From contig JAFQAT010000059.1 in NCBI GenBank assembly GCA_017399865.1, positions 1 to 64,000 of the forward strand: 64,000 nucleotides of DNA. The letters run 5' to 3'. This document shows, in pieces, positions 43,320 to 51,847 of the stretch; position 1 is the first letter of the stretch; the number at the start of each line of letters is the position of its first letter. This stretch comes from Bacteroidales bacterium. GTDB taxonomy: Bacteria; Bacteroidota; Bacteroidia; Bacteroidales; UBA932. The position numbers and the translations under genes are program-made. A model generated the notes under the pieces. The model saw only the letters and a program-made list of their open reading frames with translations, had not been told where the DNA came from and searched no databases.

Positions 43320-45908
43320 ATGAATATGAAAAGGAATTACCTTATACTGGCCCTTGCGGCAGTATTGTCTCTCTTTGCTTCATGCAGCAAGGAAGCTGAT
43401 CCATTCGATGATACCAAGATATGGGATGCCATCGAACAGTTGAAGAACCGTGTGGCGGCTCTTGAAAAAACCGTTGCCGAGAATGTCTCTGCAATCCAGT
43501 CGATGGTTTCTCTTGGCAGCATATCCTCATGGGAGTTTGATGCCGGGACCGGCAAGGCTGTGATAACTCTTCTTGATGGAAAGAAGATCACCATCAGTCA
43601 GAATATGAAAGGATACTCGCTCATATCTGTACTTGAAGGAGAGGACGGAGTATATTATTGGGCTATATGCAAGGACGGAGTGTCCGAATACCTTCTGATA
43701 GACGGAAAGAAGGTTCCGGTTACAGTTACTCCGGCATTGAAGATTTCAGAAGACAAGGAATGGTTGATATCTGTAGATGGAGGAAAGACCTGGGTAGGTA
43801 CCGGCATCGAGTATCAGGAAGCAGCGGAAGCTCCACAGCCTCCGGTAGAGGAACCTGAAGACCCTCAGCCTCCGGTTGAAGAAGAACCGGAAGTCGTGTT
43901 CTTCCAGGATGTGAAGCAGGAGGGCGGATACCTGATCCTTACTCTTGCAGACGGAACTGCTGTAAAGGTGGCAATCGTTGGCGAAGCTTCATTCACTGCA
44001 GCTTCAGATACCCTCTGGTTCTCAAGAGCTGGTATGGAGAAGTCTGTTGCCGTCGAGATGGTGAATGTCAAGGCGTATACGATTACAGAAAAGCCTGAAG
44101 GATGGAAGGCTCGTATGGATGACGGCTATATCTATATGACATCCCCTGAAAGTTTCTCTGAATCCCCTGAGCAGGGAACCGTCAAGGTCCTAGCGGTCTT
44201 CGAGGCCGTCCAGACTCCTGCAATACTTTCTCTTGAAGTCGTGCATGAACCTATGTTCACATTCTCCTATGTGAACGGCAAGGCATCTGTCGCTTTGTCG
44301 GAGCATACCGCGGAAGATTTCAACGGCTATGTACTTGCCGGATGGAAGACGGACGAGTTCTCTGTCACGAAAGCTGTGCAGTGGCTTAATGCCGAGGCAG
44401 GAAGTCTTGTGCCGTATACAGGCACTTCGGAATATGAACTCTCAGATTTCATTTCGGATTACTCCGAGACTGAGGATTACGTTATATTCGCAGTTCCATA
44501 TCTTCCTGCAATGCAGGTTACTCAGGGAAATATGTCATATGTGCCTGAAGATGTCCAGCATGCCAGCGTGAAGGCCATGAAGAAGGCATGGACTTTCTCG
44601 AACGTGCGTTTTGACAATGCAGATCTTAGCGCGGAGATGGATGAGGAGTTCTTCGGCGGATTCTTCGAACTCGCAGACTGGAATAACTATGGACGCGATA
44701 ATTTCCTCGAGACTCTTGGAGTCGGAGGAGCGGAACCTTATGACATTCCTTCGTATGACGGCCCGGCAAATGCATTCCCTACAGGAGAGCCTGACATCGA
44801 TATCAATCCTGCAACGGAATATGTAGTATGGTATCTCCCTGTTCAGGAGGACGGCAAGTACGTGGCAGAGGATTTCATGACCTATACATTTGTCACTCCT
44901 GATGTGTCCTTTGACCCGACTATAGCTGCTCCGACATATGTTACCAAGGATATAACTACTTCAGGGTTTACGGCGGAAGTGACTCCGGCAGCAGGAGCAT
45001 ACAAGACTTATGCGGCTATTCTTAAGTCTGCAGCGATTCCGGAGACAGAGGCTGAACTGGTAAGGTATCTCATACATGTGAATAAGTTTTCTAAAGGCAC
45101 ATCTGTAAATACGGTAAGCAGCTCTTCCTTCAATTCTGAGGATGATGTGTATCTTACAGCTGTGTCCTTGACGGAAGACGGCAAGTACGGCAGCGTAGTG
45201 AAGCAGAAGGTTGAACTGCAGAAACTGATATTCACCGATGCTCTCGGCGTGGAGGTCACAGGTGTCGAATACGGACTGGGAGACGTGACTCTAAGCTTGA
45301 ACTTCAAGGGAAATCCGGAGTACATTACTTATTTCGCGGCTACATATACCTTCTATGATGATGCGACTCTTCAGAAGCTGATGGCGCTGGGACAGATCGG
45401 TGAAGCTTCCAGGAAGAAGGTGTCGTCATTGAATGGCAAGATATATCTTGATGGCCTTATCCTCGGCGCCGAGTATACCTTCTACGCAATTGTGACTGAT
45501 GCCGAGGGCAACTCGTCATACCTGTATAATGATTATGTCTTTACTCCGGTAAACAATGTTGACTACATTTTAAGCGACGCAGCTGATTATGAATATGGCA
45601 TGCCTCAGCTTACGGGAACCTGCAAGGGGACGAACAATTCATATACTCTGACCCTTGATGTGGAAATGCCTTCGACATGTAAGAAATATTGGCTTTTCAA
45701 GGGTAATTACGAGTATTTCACAGGTGATCCTTGGACTGATTCAGACAAGCTTGTGACAGAGCAGTTCATGGAGGTCACTGTCCATACCGAGTCGGAAACC
45801 GGTCTGACATATACATATATGAATCCGACTTCCAGGATATATATGGTATGGCAGGATGATAAGGACGGTTTCCATGCGATATATGAATTCAATCCAAAGA
45901 AACAATAA
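43320..45908 (+). CDS. DUF4988-like coiled-coil surface lipoprotein (copy 3)
   Basis: This 862-residue lipoprotein could also start at 43326. The lipobox cysteine (FASC) is followed by SKEADPFDDTKIWD, so the DD-x-x-x-W motif is kept but displaced. A short coiled coil (LKNRVAALEKTVAENVSAI) leads to DUF4988-type beta units (AVITLLDGKKITI, DGGKTWVGTG). A proline/glutamate linker follows at about 170-195, then Fn3-like repeats with ATEYVVWYLPVQEDG and LTEDGKYGSVV. The function is unknown. The stop is directly followed by the S41 protease gene. Confidence 0.77.
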   Translation: MNMKRNYLILALAAVLSLFASCSKEADPFDDTKIWDAIEQLKNRVAALEKTVAENVSAIQSMVSLGSISSWEFDAGTGKAVITLLDGKKITISQNMKGYSLISVLEGEDGVYYWAICKDGVSEYLLIDGKKVPVTVTPALKISEDKEWLISVDGGKTWVGTGIEYQEAAEAPQPPVEEPEDPQPPVEEEPEVVFFQDVKQEGGYLILTLADGTAVKVAIVGEASFTAASDTLWFSRAGMEKSVAVEMVNVKAYTITEKPEGWKARMDDGYIYMTSPESFSESPEQGTVKVLAVFEAVQTPAILSLEVVHEPMFTFSYVNGKASVALSEHTAEDFNGYVLAGWKTDEFSVTKAVQWLNAEAGSLVPYTGTSEYELSDFISDYSETEDYVIFAVPYLPAMQVTQGNMSYVPEDVQHASVKAMKKAWTFSNVRFDNADLSAEMDEEFFGGFFELADWNNYGRDNFLETLGVGGAEPYDIPSYDGPANAFPTGEPDIDINPATEYVVWYLPVQEDGKYVAEDFMTYTFVTPDVSFDPTIAAPTYVTKDITTSGFTAEVTPAAGAYKTYAAILKSAAIPETEAELVRYLIHVNKFSKGTSVNTVSSSSFNSEDDVYLTAVSLTEDGKYGSVVKQKVELQKLIFTDALGVEVTGVEYGLGDVTLSLNFKGNPEYITYFAATYTFYDDATLQKLMALGQIGEASRKKVSSLNGKIYLDGLILGAEYTFYAIVTDAEGNSSYLYNDYVFTPVNNVDYILSDAADYEYGMPQLTGTCKGTNNSYTLTLDVEMPSTCKKYWLFKGNYEYFTGDPWTDSDKLVTEQFMEVTVHTESETGLTYTYMNPTSRIYMVWQDDKDGFHAIYEFNPKKQ

Positions 45909-47762
45909 ATGATGAAGAAACTGTTTTTATTGATTGTATCAGCTGTGATTGCCCTTGCATCATGCTCGAAGGACGAAATGGGAGGTATATCTTCGATAGA
46001 TAATCCGAGAGCAGACAAGCAGGTCGCGAGATATGGCGAGACCGTTACCGTGACATTCCAGGCCGACGGTCCCTGGGAAGCGGAGATAGTCCTGAAAGAC
46101 GGAGAAGGATGGGCGGAAATCGCTCAGGTCAAGGATAATGAGAAGGCCGGAAAGGGCACTGTGCGCATCAGGTTTGCCAGAAACGAGCAGGGCACTGAAC
46201 GTGTGGCTGAACTTTATGTCACAGTGAGCGGAGGATCCCGCACTCTTGTGGGCACATTCACTCAGGCTGCCGGAGACGATACTTCTGCGATGTCGGCATA
46301 TCTGAACCAGTATATGCACAACCGCCTCGTGAACGAATATCTGTGGGCTGACGAATACAGCAAGCTTGACATCGACATGGAAGTCTCTTACGACAAGTTC
46401 CTCTATACCCATCTTACAAAACTTGGTGACCTCAATATCGAGGATGGAGGTTATTACAGGGACTACTCTTCTTCTGCTGGAGAGAGATATATCTATTCAT
46501 ATATTTCCGAAGTGGCGACTACCAAGACTGTTCCTACCAAGGCAGGCGAGCTTACCTCGACCCTCGGTCTCGGTATCGGACCTCTCTTCGCTTCTGTCTA
46601 TCAGGAAGGTACCAATTATATTGGACTTACCGTAGGATATGTATATCCCGGTTCTCCAGCCGAGGCTGCCGGACTCAGACGTGGCGACACGATCTATCAG
46701 GTCGGCGGCAACAGGATCACGAAGAGCAACTACCAGTCTCTTATGAATGAACTGTTCTATACCAAGACCGGTTCGTACTCTATCGCTTATGCCCGTTATG
46801 TGGCGAATGATGCCGAGCAGAGGTACGATCTGGTAGAGGACAATGTGGCGAACATAACGGCTGCCTCTTACGGATACAATCCTATACTGTTTGCGGCCAT
46901 CCTGACCAACGGTGACATTGAAGGAGATGAAACCGCTCCGTTCAATATCGGATATATGGCTTCCGAAAGCTTCGACTCATCCGCTCAGGAAGTCCTCGAA
47001 TATCAGATCCAGCAGTTCATAGACGCAGGAATTACCGAGCTTGTTCTTGATCTCAGGTACAATGTCGGAGGAGAGGTCCAGCAGAGCCGCTATCTCTCGA
47101 GTTCGATCGTCGGCCGTGCATATGACGACCAGGTATTCTTCAAGGCTGAGTTCAATGACGGAAAGCGTGAGGAGTGGAAGTTCCTCAGCGGACCGTCCGA
47201 GTCAGACAAACTCGGAAAGGCTCCGGCCATGAACCTGAAGCGTCTTTGGGTGATCATGTCGGAAAACACAGCATCTGCGTCTGAGCTGGTGATTGCAGGA
47301 CTCAGGGGCGTTGACTTCCCGGTTACCCTTATCGGAAGCCAGTCTGAAGGCAAGAATGTCGGTATGGTCGTGACGCAGGAAGTGTACAACGGACGCCGCT
47401 TCGAGTTCGCTCCTATCACATACCGCGGACTCAATGCGAAGAACGAATATGGCCCTAAGGATGGTTTCGAACCTGATCCGGGCAACCTGCTGAACAACCA
47501 GAACAGCAATTACCGCGATGATGTGGACAACATGTTCCCTTATGCGTTCGGCGACTGGGGCAACTTCGACTTCAATATCGCGCTATACTGCTGCTTCTGT
47601 GACATAATAGGTCTTGACAGACCGGACTATGGCGCAGTCAAGAGTGATTCAGGTTCTCCGATGAAGGCACAGGCTCTTCAGATTCAGCAGGAAGCTGATG
47701 CTTTGGAAGTGACTGTCATGAAGCCTCAGATAGGACGTTTCGGCAACGTCATCTACCGATAG
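45909..47762 (+). CDS. S41 family peptidase lipoprotein with PDZ domain
   Basis: This 617-residue lipoprotein (cysteine 19, then SKDEMGG) starts with a BACON-like beta domain (about 35-120). A helical cap and a PDZ domain follow (about 235-290: YPGSPAEAAGLRRGDTI), then the S41 catalytic core. Ser458 in NTASASELV and Lys482 in SEGKNVG form the expected Ser/Lys dyad, 24 residues apart. Such proteases act in the envelope, often trimming the C-termini of secreted proteins. As the last gene of the lipoprotein operon it may process its products (inference). Its 3' end overlaps the convergent wbqC-like gene by 14 bases. Confidence 0.87.
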   Translation: MMKKLFLLIVSAVIALASCSKDEMGGISSIDNPRADKQVARYGETVTVTFQADGPWEAEIVLKDGEGWAEIAQVKDNEKAGKGTVRIRFARNEQGTERVAELYVTVSGGSRTLVGTFTQAAGDDTSAMSAYLNQYMHNRLVNEYLWADEYSKLDIDMEVSYDKFLYTHLTKLGDLNIEDGGYYRDYSSSAGERYIYSYISEVATTKTVPTKAGELTSTLGLGIGPLFASVYQEGTNYIGLTVGYVYPGSPAEAAGLRRGDTIYQVGGNRITKSNYQSLMNELFYTKTGSYSIAYARYVANDAEQRYDLVEDNVANITAASYGYNPILFAAILTNGDIEGDETAPFNIGYMASESFDSSAQEVLEYQIQQFIDAGITELVLDLRYNVGGEVQQSRYLSSSIVGRAYDDQVFFKAEFNDGKREEWKFLSGPSESDKLGKAPAMNLKRLWVIMSENTASASELVIAGLRGVDFPVTLIGSQSEGKNVGMVVTQEVYNGRRFEFAPITYRGLNAKNEYGPKDGFEPDPGNLLNNQNSNYRDDVDNMFPYAFGDWGNFDFNIALYCCFCDIIGLDRPDYGAVKSDSGSPMKAQALQIQQEADALEVTVMKPQIGRFGNVIYR

Positions 47763-48462
47763 ACTTGAGATAGACTATACTGTCGGGACCTTCGTTGAAA
47801 AGGAGGTCCATGATTGAAAGATTGGATTTGAAGCCGTGTTTCGAGGCAAAGACCTGGAAATACGGCTTCGCCAGTTTCAGGTCTTCCAGAATGGTGTCCT
47901 GACGCTTCGGATGGATGGCTTCGCGAAGGTCCTCGCAGATGACGGCTGTGCCGTCGGGCGAGGACTGGACTCCGTCTCTGCTAAAGTTCTGGGTCATGCG
48001 CAGGTCAATTGCCAGCCCGGTCTTTTCGATGAAGAATCGCAGCAGGGCCATGTTGAGGTCCAGAAGTTTCTCTGGTCTGCTTTCCAGAATAGCGAAAAGT
48101 TCGTCCTGGTAATATTCGAAATATGCCGATGTCCTGTAGGCAGATATGATGGCCCTTTCATGCTGCTGGAGCCATTGTGTGCTCCAGTCGATCCTGATCT
48201 CGGAAATCGGCAGCTTATGGGTCCCGCCTTCATGGATTATAGGGTAGGAGAGCGCCTGTACTCCGTCGGCTGCATAGAACCTGCAGCGGTTGCGGTATGA
48301 CTGCTTCTGATAGTTCTCGCAGGCTTCTATATAAACGACTGACGGGGACAGTTCCAATGAACCGTCTCCGTCCCGTCTGTTTCGCAAGCCTTCCATTTCC
48401 TGCGCCATTGCGGCGAAATAGGAAACGGGAGGCATGTATGCTGTTGAGAATAACTTCGGCAC
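47749..48462 (-). CDS. WbqC family protein
   Basis: This 237-residue cytoplasmic protein has the WbqC pattern: STAYMPPVSYFA at the start, ENYQKQSYRNRCRFY near residue 50, and YRTSAYFEYYQDELF near 110. Family members occur in surface-polysaccharide loci, but the reaction is not established. It starts one base after lpxA ends, so it is the last gene of the lipid A unit, and it overlaps the S41 protease gene by 14 bases tail to tail. Confidence 0.85.
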   Translation of the reverse strand: MPKLFSTAYMPPVSYFAAMAQEMEGLRNRRDGDGSLELSPSVVYIEACENYQKQSYRNRCRFYAADGVQALSYPIIHEGGTHKLPISEIRIDWSTQWLQQHERAIISAYRTSAYFEYYQDELFAILESRPEKLLDLNMALLRFFIEKTGLAIDLRMTQNFSRDGVQSSPDGTAVICEDLREAIHPKRQDTILEDLKLAKPYFQVFASKHGFKSNLSIMDLLFNEGPDSIVYLKSIGR

Positions 48463-48463
48463 T

Positions 48464-49276
48464 TTAGTCTATGCTGCCTTTGGTTAATGTGTCAGCGCCT
48501 CTGATGATGCCGCGCTTCGATCCTCTGATGAACTCTATGATGGTGTCTCTTTCTTCCGACTGAGGGAATCCGATCTCGATCTTCGCGAGTGCGTCAGAGA
48601 AGTTGTTTCCGCTGCTGTAGATGATGTCGTACATATCCTTGATGCTGCGGATCTGGTCTGATGTGAATCCTCTTCTACGGAGTCCTACGATATTGACACC
48701 GGCATATGACAGAGGCTCGCGGCCGCAAAGCACATATGGCGGAACATCCTTGTTGATCTTGCATCCGCCTCCGATGAATGCATGCTTTCCTATTCTTGAG
48801 AACTGGTGGGCAACAGAACTTCCTCCGATTGTTGCCCAATCGTCCACGTCAGTCTCGCCTGCGATTCCTACATAGCTTACGAGGATGCAGTTGTTTCCTA
48901 CCGTACAGTCGTGTGCTACATGGGTGTATGACATCAGAAGTACGTTGTTTCCTATCTTTGTCACGCCTCTTCCGCTGGCCTTTGTTCCTCTGTTGATGGT
49001 AGCGCATTCACGGATGTTCACGTTGTCTCCGATTTCCACATATGTGATTTCTCCGTCAAACTTGAGGTCCTGCGGGATCGCTCCTATAACAGCTCCAGGG
49101 AAGACCGTGCAGTTCTTTCCCATCTTCACATAGTTGAATATCGTAGCGTGAGGAAGGATCTTGCTTCCGTCTCCGATCTCCACATGTTCCTCGATATATG
49201 CGTATGGTCCCACTTCTACATTCTCTCCGAGCTTTGCATTCGGATGTACTGTTGCGAGAGGATGGATGTTTGCCAT
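48464..49276 (-). CDS. lpxA: UDP-N-acetylglucosamine acyltransferase
   Basis: This 270-residue enzyme performs the first acylation in lipid A synthesis. It is made of left-handed beta-helix hexapeptide repeats (about 1-190). The catalytic histidine lies in THVAHDCTVGN, near residue 122. The helical C-terminus (GLRRRGFTSDQIRSIKDMYD) is typical. It starts five bases after lpxC and is followed after one base by wbqC. Confidence 0.95.
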   Translation of the reverse strand: MANIHPLATVHPNAKLGENVEVGPYAYIEEHVEIGDGSKILPHATIFNYVKMGKNCTVFPGAVIGAIPQDLKFDGEITYVEIGDNVNIRECATINRGTKASGRGVTKIGNNVLLMSYTHVAHDCTVGNNCILVSYVGIAGETDVDDWATIGGSSVAHQFSRIGKHAFIGGGCKINKDVPPYVLCGREPLSYAGVNIVGLRRRGFTSDQIRSIKDMYDIIYSSGNNFSDALAKIEIGFPQSEERDTIIEFIRGSKRGIIRGADTLTKGSID

Positions 49277-49281
49277 GATTC

Positions 49282-50193
49282 TTAGTTTTTAAGGTTGTTT
49301 CTTACGGCCTTTGCCGCTGTCGTGTTTATTCCGTGCCCTGACTTTTCAGCTGTCACCTTCGCCTTGAGGAAGCCTCCGCAAAGTCTGAGGTCGCCGATCA
49401 GGTCAAGGAGCTTATGTCTTGCGCATTCGTTGCTGAAGCGGAGCTTGAGGTTGCTCAGGTAACCGTCCTCGCGGACCTTGAGTGCCGGTACGTTGAAGAG
49501 TTCCGACATCCTCTTAACCTGTTCGTCGGTCACAGGGTGCTCGACTATTACAATTGCATTGTCTACATCACCGCCTTTTACCAGGCCGTTGTTGAAAAGG
49601 AATTCTATCTCGTGGAAGAACACGAATGTCCTGCATGTTCCGATCTCTTCTGCGTAGACGGTCGATTCGTCCCAGGTCGCATGCTGCACTCCGAGTACCC
49701 TTGAGTTGAAGTCTATCTTGATGTCATATGTGAAATCGTCTGCAGGCTCTATGCGTACAACGGAACCTTTCTCGTCGTTGCGGATCTCTACGGCCTCCTT
49801 CAGCTCGATATATCTTCTTGGAGCATCCTGCGCTACGAATCCGTCGGCCCATATTGCGTCTACATATGGCTTTGCGCTTCCGTCAAGGATAGGTACCTCG
49901 ACGTTGTCGATGTCGATGACGGCGTTGTCCACTCCCATTCCGGTGAGTGCTGACAATACATGCTCTATTGTCGTTACAGATGCTTCTCCGCAGCTGATGG
50001 TTGTGCTTCTGGCTGTGCTGGTCACGTTTTCTGCAAGAGCCGGCACATAAGCATCTTCGCCTATGTCTGTCCTTCTGAACCTGATTCCGGTGTCAGCAGG
50101 AGCCGGATTGATGACCATTTTCGCCACTCTTCCCGTATGAAGTCCCTTCCCTTCAAATGAGTAGCTTTTCTTTAATGTCTGTTGCAATTGCAT
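49282..50193 (-). CDS. lpxC: UDP-3-O-acyl-N-acetylglucosamine deacetylase, without FabZ fusion
   Basis: This 303-residue zinc amidase catalyses the committed step of lipid A synthesis. Zinc-site and catalytic motifs are present: TIEHVLSALTGMG near 77, ARHKLLDLIGDL near 240 (His and Asp) and KSGHGINTTAA near 275. The coding sequence ends right after the LpxC domain. In most Bacteroidota lpxC is fused to fabZ, giving about 460 residues; here lpxA starts five bases after the stop and no fabZ remnant lies between. Confidence 0.95.
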   Translation of the reverse strand: MQLQQTLKKSYSFEGKGLHTGRVAKMVINPAPADTGIRFRRTDIGEDAYVPALAENVTSTARSTTISCGEASVTTIEHVLSALTGMGVDNAVIDIDNVEVPILDGSAKPYVDAIWADGFVAQDAPRRYIELKEAVEIRNDEKGSVVRIEPADDFTYDIKIDFNSRVLGVQHATWDESTVYAEEIGTCRTFVFFHEIEFLFNNGLVKGGDVDNAIVIVEHPVTDEQVKRMSELFNVPALKVREDGYLSNLKLRFSNECARHKLLDLIGDLRLCGGFLKAKVTAEKSGHGINTTAAKAVRNNLKN

Positions 50194-50225
50194 TATTCTA
50201 TATCTCTCTTTTCAAAATCAGCCTG

Positions 50226-50233
50226 CAAAGATA
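50226..50233 (-). promoter_or_regulatory. -7 box for lpxC-lpxA-wbqC
   Basis: TATCTTTG on the minus strand matches TAnnTTTG, 32 bases before the lpxC ATG and just after the lpxD stop at 50253. The lipid A genes may therefore be read both from here and from upstream of lpxD. Confidence 0.6.
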
Positions 50234-50252
50234 GTTAAAATTTTCTATATCA

Positions 50253-51242
50253 CTACTTTTTACCTGCTTTCTTGAATGCTGCGTAACTTCTCATATACTC
50301 CATGTAAGGGATTGCCGGAGTGCCGAAATATGCATTTCCTGGCTCCTTTACGTTCGAAATCAGTCCTGTCTGGGCTCCGAATGACGTGTTGTCGGCGATC
50401 GTGAGGTGGCCCGCAATGCCGACCTGACCTCCGAGGATGCAATGTTCACCGACCTTTGATGAACCGGCGATGCCTGACATTGCCGCCATTACCGTGTTCG
50501 GACCCACCTCCACGTTATGGGCTATCTGGCAGAGGTTGTCAATCTTGGTTCCCTTCTTTACGACGGTTGAACCCATCTGAGATTTGTCGATGCAGGCGTT
50601 TGCTCCGATTTCAACATCGTCCTCGATGATCACGTTGCCTGTGTGCTCGATCTTCTTCCATGTTCCGTCTTCGAGAGGTGCAAATCCGAATCCGTCAGCT
50701 CCGATCACTGCATTGGCATGGATGATGACCCTGTCGCCGATGACCATTCCAGGATAGATTCTTACACCAGGATAGATGGTACAGTAGGAACCGATCTTGA
50801 CGTCGTCTCCGATGTACACGCTTTCATATATCCTTGTGCAGTCGCCGACAGATGCATTCCTTCCGATATAGGCAAAGTCTCCGACATATACCTTCCTGCC
50901 CAGTTTTGCGCTCCATCTGATTCTGCTTTTACAACCTCTGTGCCGTTTGTACGATCTTTTCTTTGCCGTCACGTAATCAAGCAGTGAAGCAACTGCCGCA
51001 TATGAGTCCTCGACCCGGATCATAGTGGCTGATACAGGCTCCTTTGGCTCGAATGTCTTGTTTACGATGATTATGTCGGCCTTACACTTGTATACGTAAT
51101 GCTCGTATTTCGGATTTGCGAAGAAGCAGATTGCTCCCGGCTTTCCACTTTCTATGCGTGCGAATGTCGTTACTGTCGCTTCAGGGTTGCCGTCGACTGT
51201 GCCTCCTAAGATTTCGGCAATTTCCCTTGCTTTGAATTCCAT
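50253..51242 (-). CDS. lpxD: UDP-3-O-acylglucosamine N-acyltransferase
   Basis: This 329-residue enzyme adds the N-linked acyl chain in lipid A synthesis. An N-terminal substrate-recognition domain (about 1-100) precedes a hexapeptide-repeat helix. VIGADGFGFAPLEDGTWKKI, the catalytic histidine in CQIAHNVEVG (near 240) and GQVGIAGHL are family marks. It leads the leftward lipid A group and is divergent from rimP. Confidence 0.95.
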   Translation of the reverse strand: MEFKAREIAEILGGTVDGNPEATVTTFARIESGKPGAICFFANPKYEHYVYKCKADIIIVNKTFEPKEPVSATMIRVEDSYAAVASLLDYVTAKKRSYKRHRGCKSRIRWSAKLGRKVYVGDFAYIGRNASVGDCTRIYESVYIGDDVKIGSYCTIYPGVRIYPGMVIGDRVIIHANAVIGADGFGFAPLEDGTWKKIEHTGNVIIEDDVEIGANACIDKSQMGSTVVKKGTKIDNLCQIAHNVEVGPNTVMAAMSGIAGSSKVGEHCILGGQVGIAGHLTIADNTSFGAQTGLISNVKEPGNAYFGTPAIPYMEYMRSYAAFKKAGKK

Positions 51243-51267
51243 GATATTGCAGGTTCAGGTTCAATAA

Positions 51268-51299
51268 TTTGCGTTATTCTGATTTTATTCGTACATTTG
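51268..51299 (+). promoter_or_regulatory. Promoter of rimP-nusA-infB
   Basis: TTTG (51268-51271), a 20-base spacer and TACATTTG (51292-51299) give a near-ideal Bacteroidota promoter. The start would be near 51305, leaving a leader of about 58 bases that contains a hairpin. Confidence 0.85.
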
Positions 51300-51317
51300 C
51301 ACCGTGAGAATGATTCA

Positions 51318-51335
51318 GGGGGCAAGGTTGCCCCC
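51318..51335 (+). promoter_or_regulatory. GC-rich leader hairpin upstream of rimP
   Basis: GGGGGCA (51318-51324) pairs perfectly with TGCCCCC (51329-51335) around a four-base loop, and TTATTTTAT follows. It sits about 13 bases into the predicted transcript and looks like an early terminator or attenuator. Confidence 0.6.
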
Positions 51336-51363
51336 TTATTTTATGCATTGACACAAAGTGAAA

Positions 51364-51831
51364 ATGAACGCTTCAGTTATTATAGATGCAATCAACGATG
51401 AAATCGTTGCACGAGGATGCTTCATTGTTGACGTTTCAGTCAGCAAAGATAATGATATTATCCTTACGATTGAAAAGGAAGAGGGAACAATCGAGCTCGA
51501 TGACTGCGTTTCGTTGAGCCGCTATTTCGAAACCAGGTTCGACCGCGAGGTCGAGGATTACTCCCTGACCGTGAGCTCAGCCGGACTTGACCAGCCGTTC
51601 AAGGTGTACCGTCAGTTCCTCAAGGCTGCAGGCACCAAGGTCGAGGTGCTGCTGAAAGGCGGAAAGAAGATGGTTGCGACGCTGGAGGCTGCGGATGAAG
51701 ATAGCGTGACCTTGAAGTATGTTGCGAAGGAAGCGGTGGAAGGAAAGAAGAAGAAGGAACTTGTCGAGCATGTCGACCGTTTCACTATGGATCAGGTCAA
51801 TTCAGTAAGACCATACATTGAATTCAAATAA
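51364..51831 (+). CDS. rimP: Ribosome maturation factor RimP
   Basis: This 155-residue factor is needed for 30S subunit maturation. The N-terminal alpha/beta domain contains ELDDCVSLSRYFETRFDR and YSLTVSSAGLDQPF, the conserved core of the family. A C-terminal SH3-like barrel starts near residue 80. A GTG at 51358 would add two residues; the ATG at 51364 is preferred. It heads the conserved rimP-nusA-infB order. Confidence 0.94.
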   Translation: MNASVIIDAINDEIVARGCFIVDVSVSKDNDIILTIEKEEGTIELDDCVSLSRYFETRFDREVEDYSLTVSSAGLDQPFKVYRQFLKAAGTKVEVLLKGGKKMVATLEAADEDSVTLKYVAKEAVEGKKKKELVEHVDRFTMDQVNSVRPYIEFK

Positions 51832-51847
51832 AAAACTAAAGATAAAA

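Noticed and set aside
22034..47762. Possible polysaccharide utilisation locus
   Set aside because: Large lipoproteins suggest it, but there is no SusC/SusD pair, glycoside hydrolase, polysaccharide lyase, sulfatase or hybrid two-component regulator.
22034..47762. Possible type IX secretion cargo cluster
   Set aside because: The proteins have lipobox signal peptides and no recognisable C-terminal sorting domain, and no Por genes are present.
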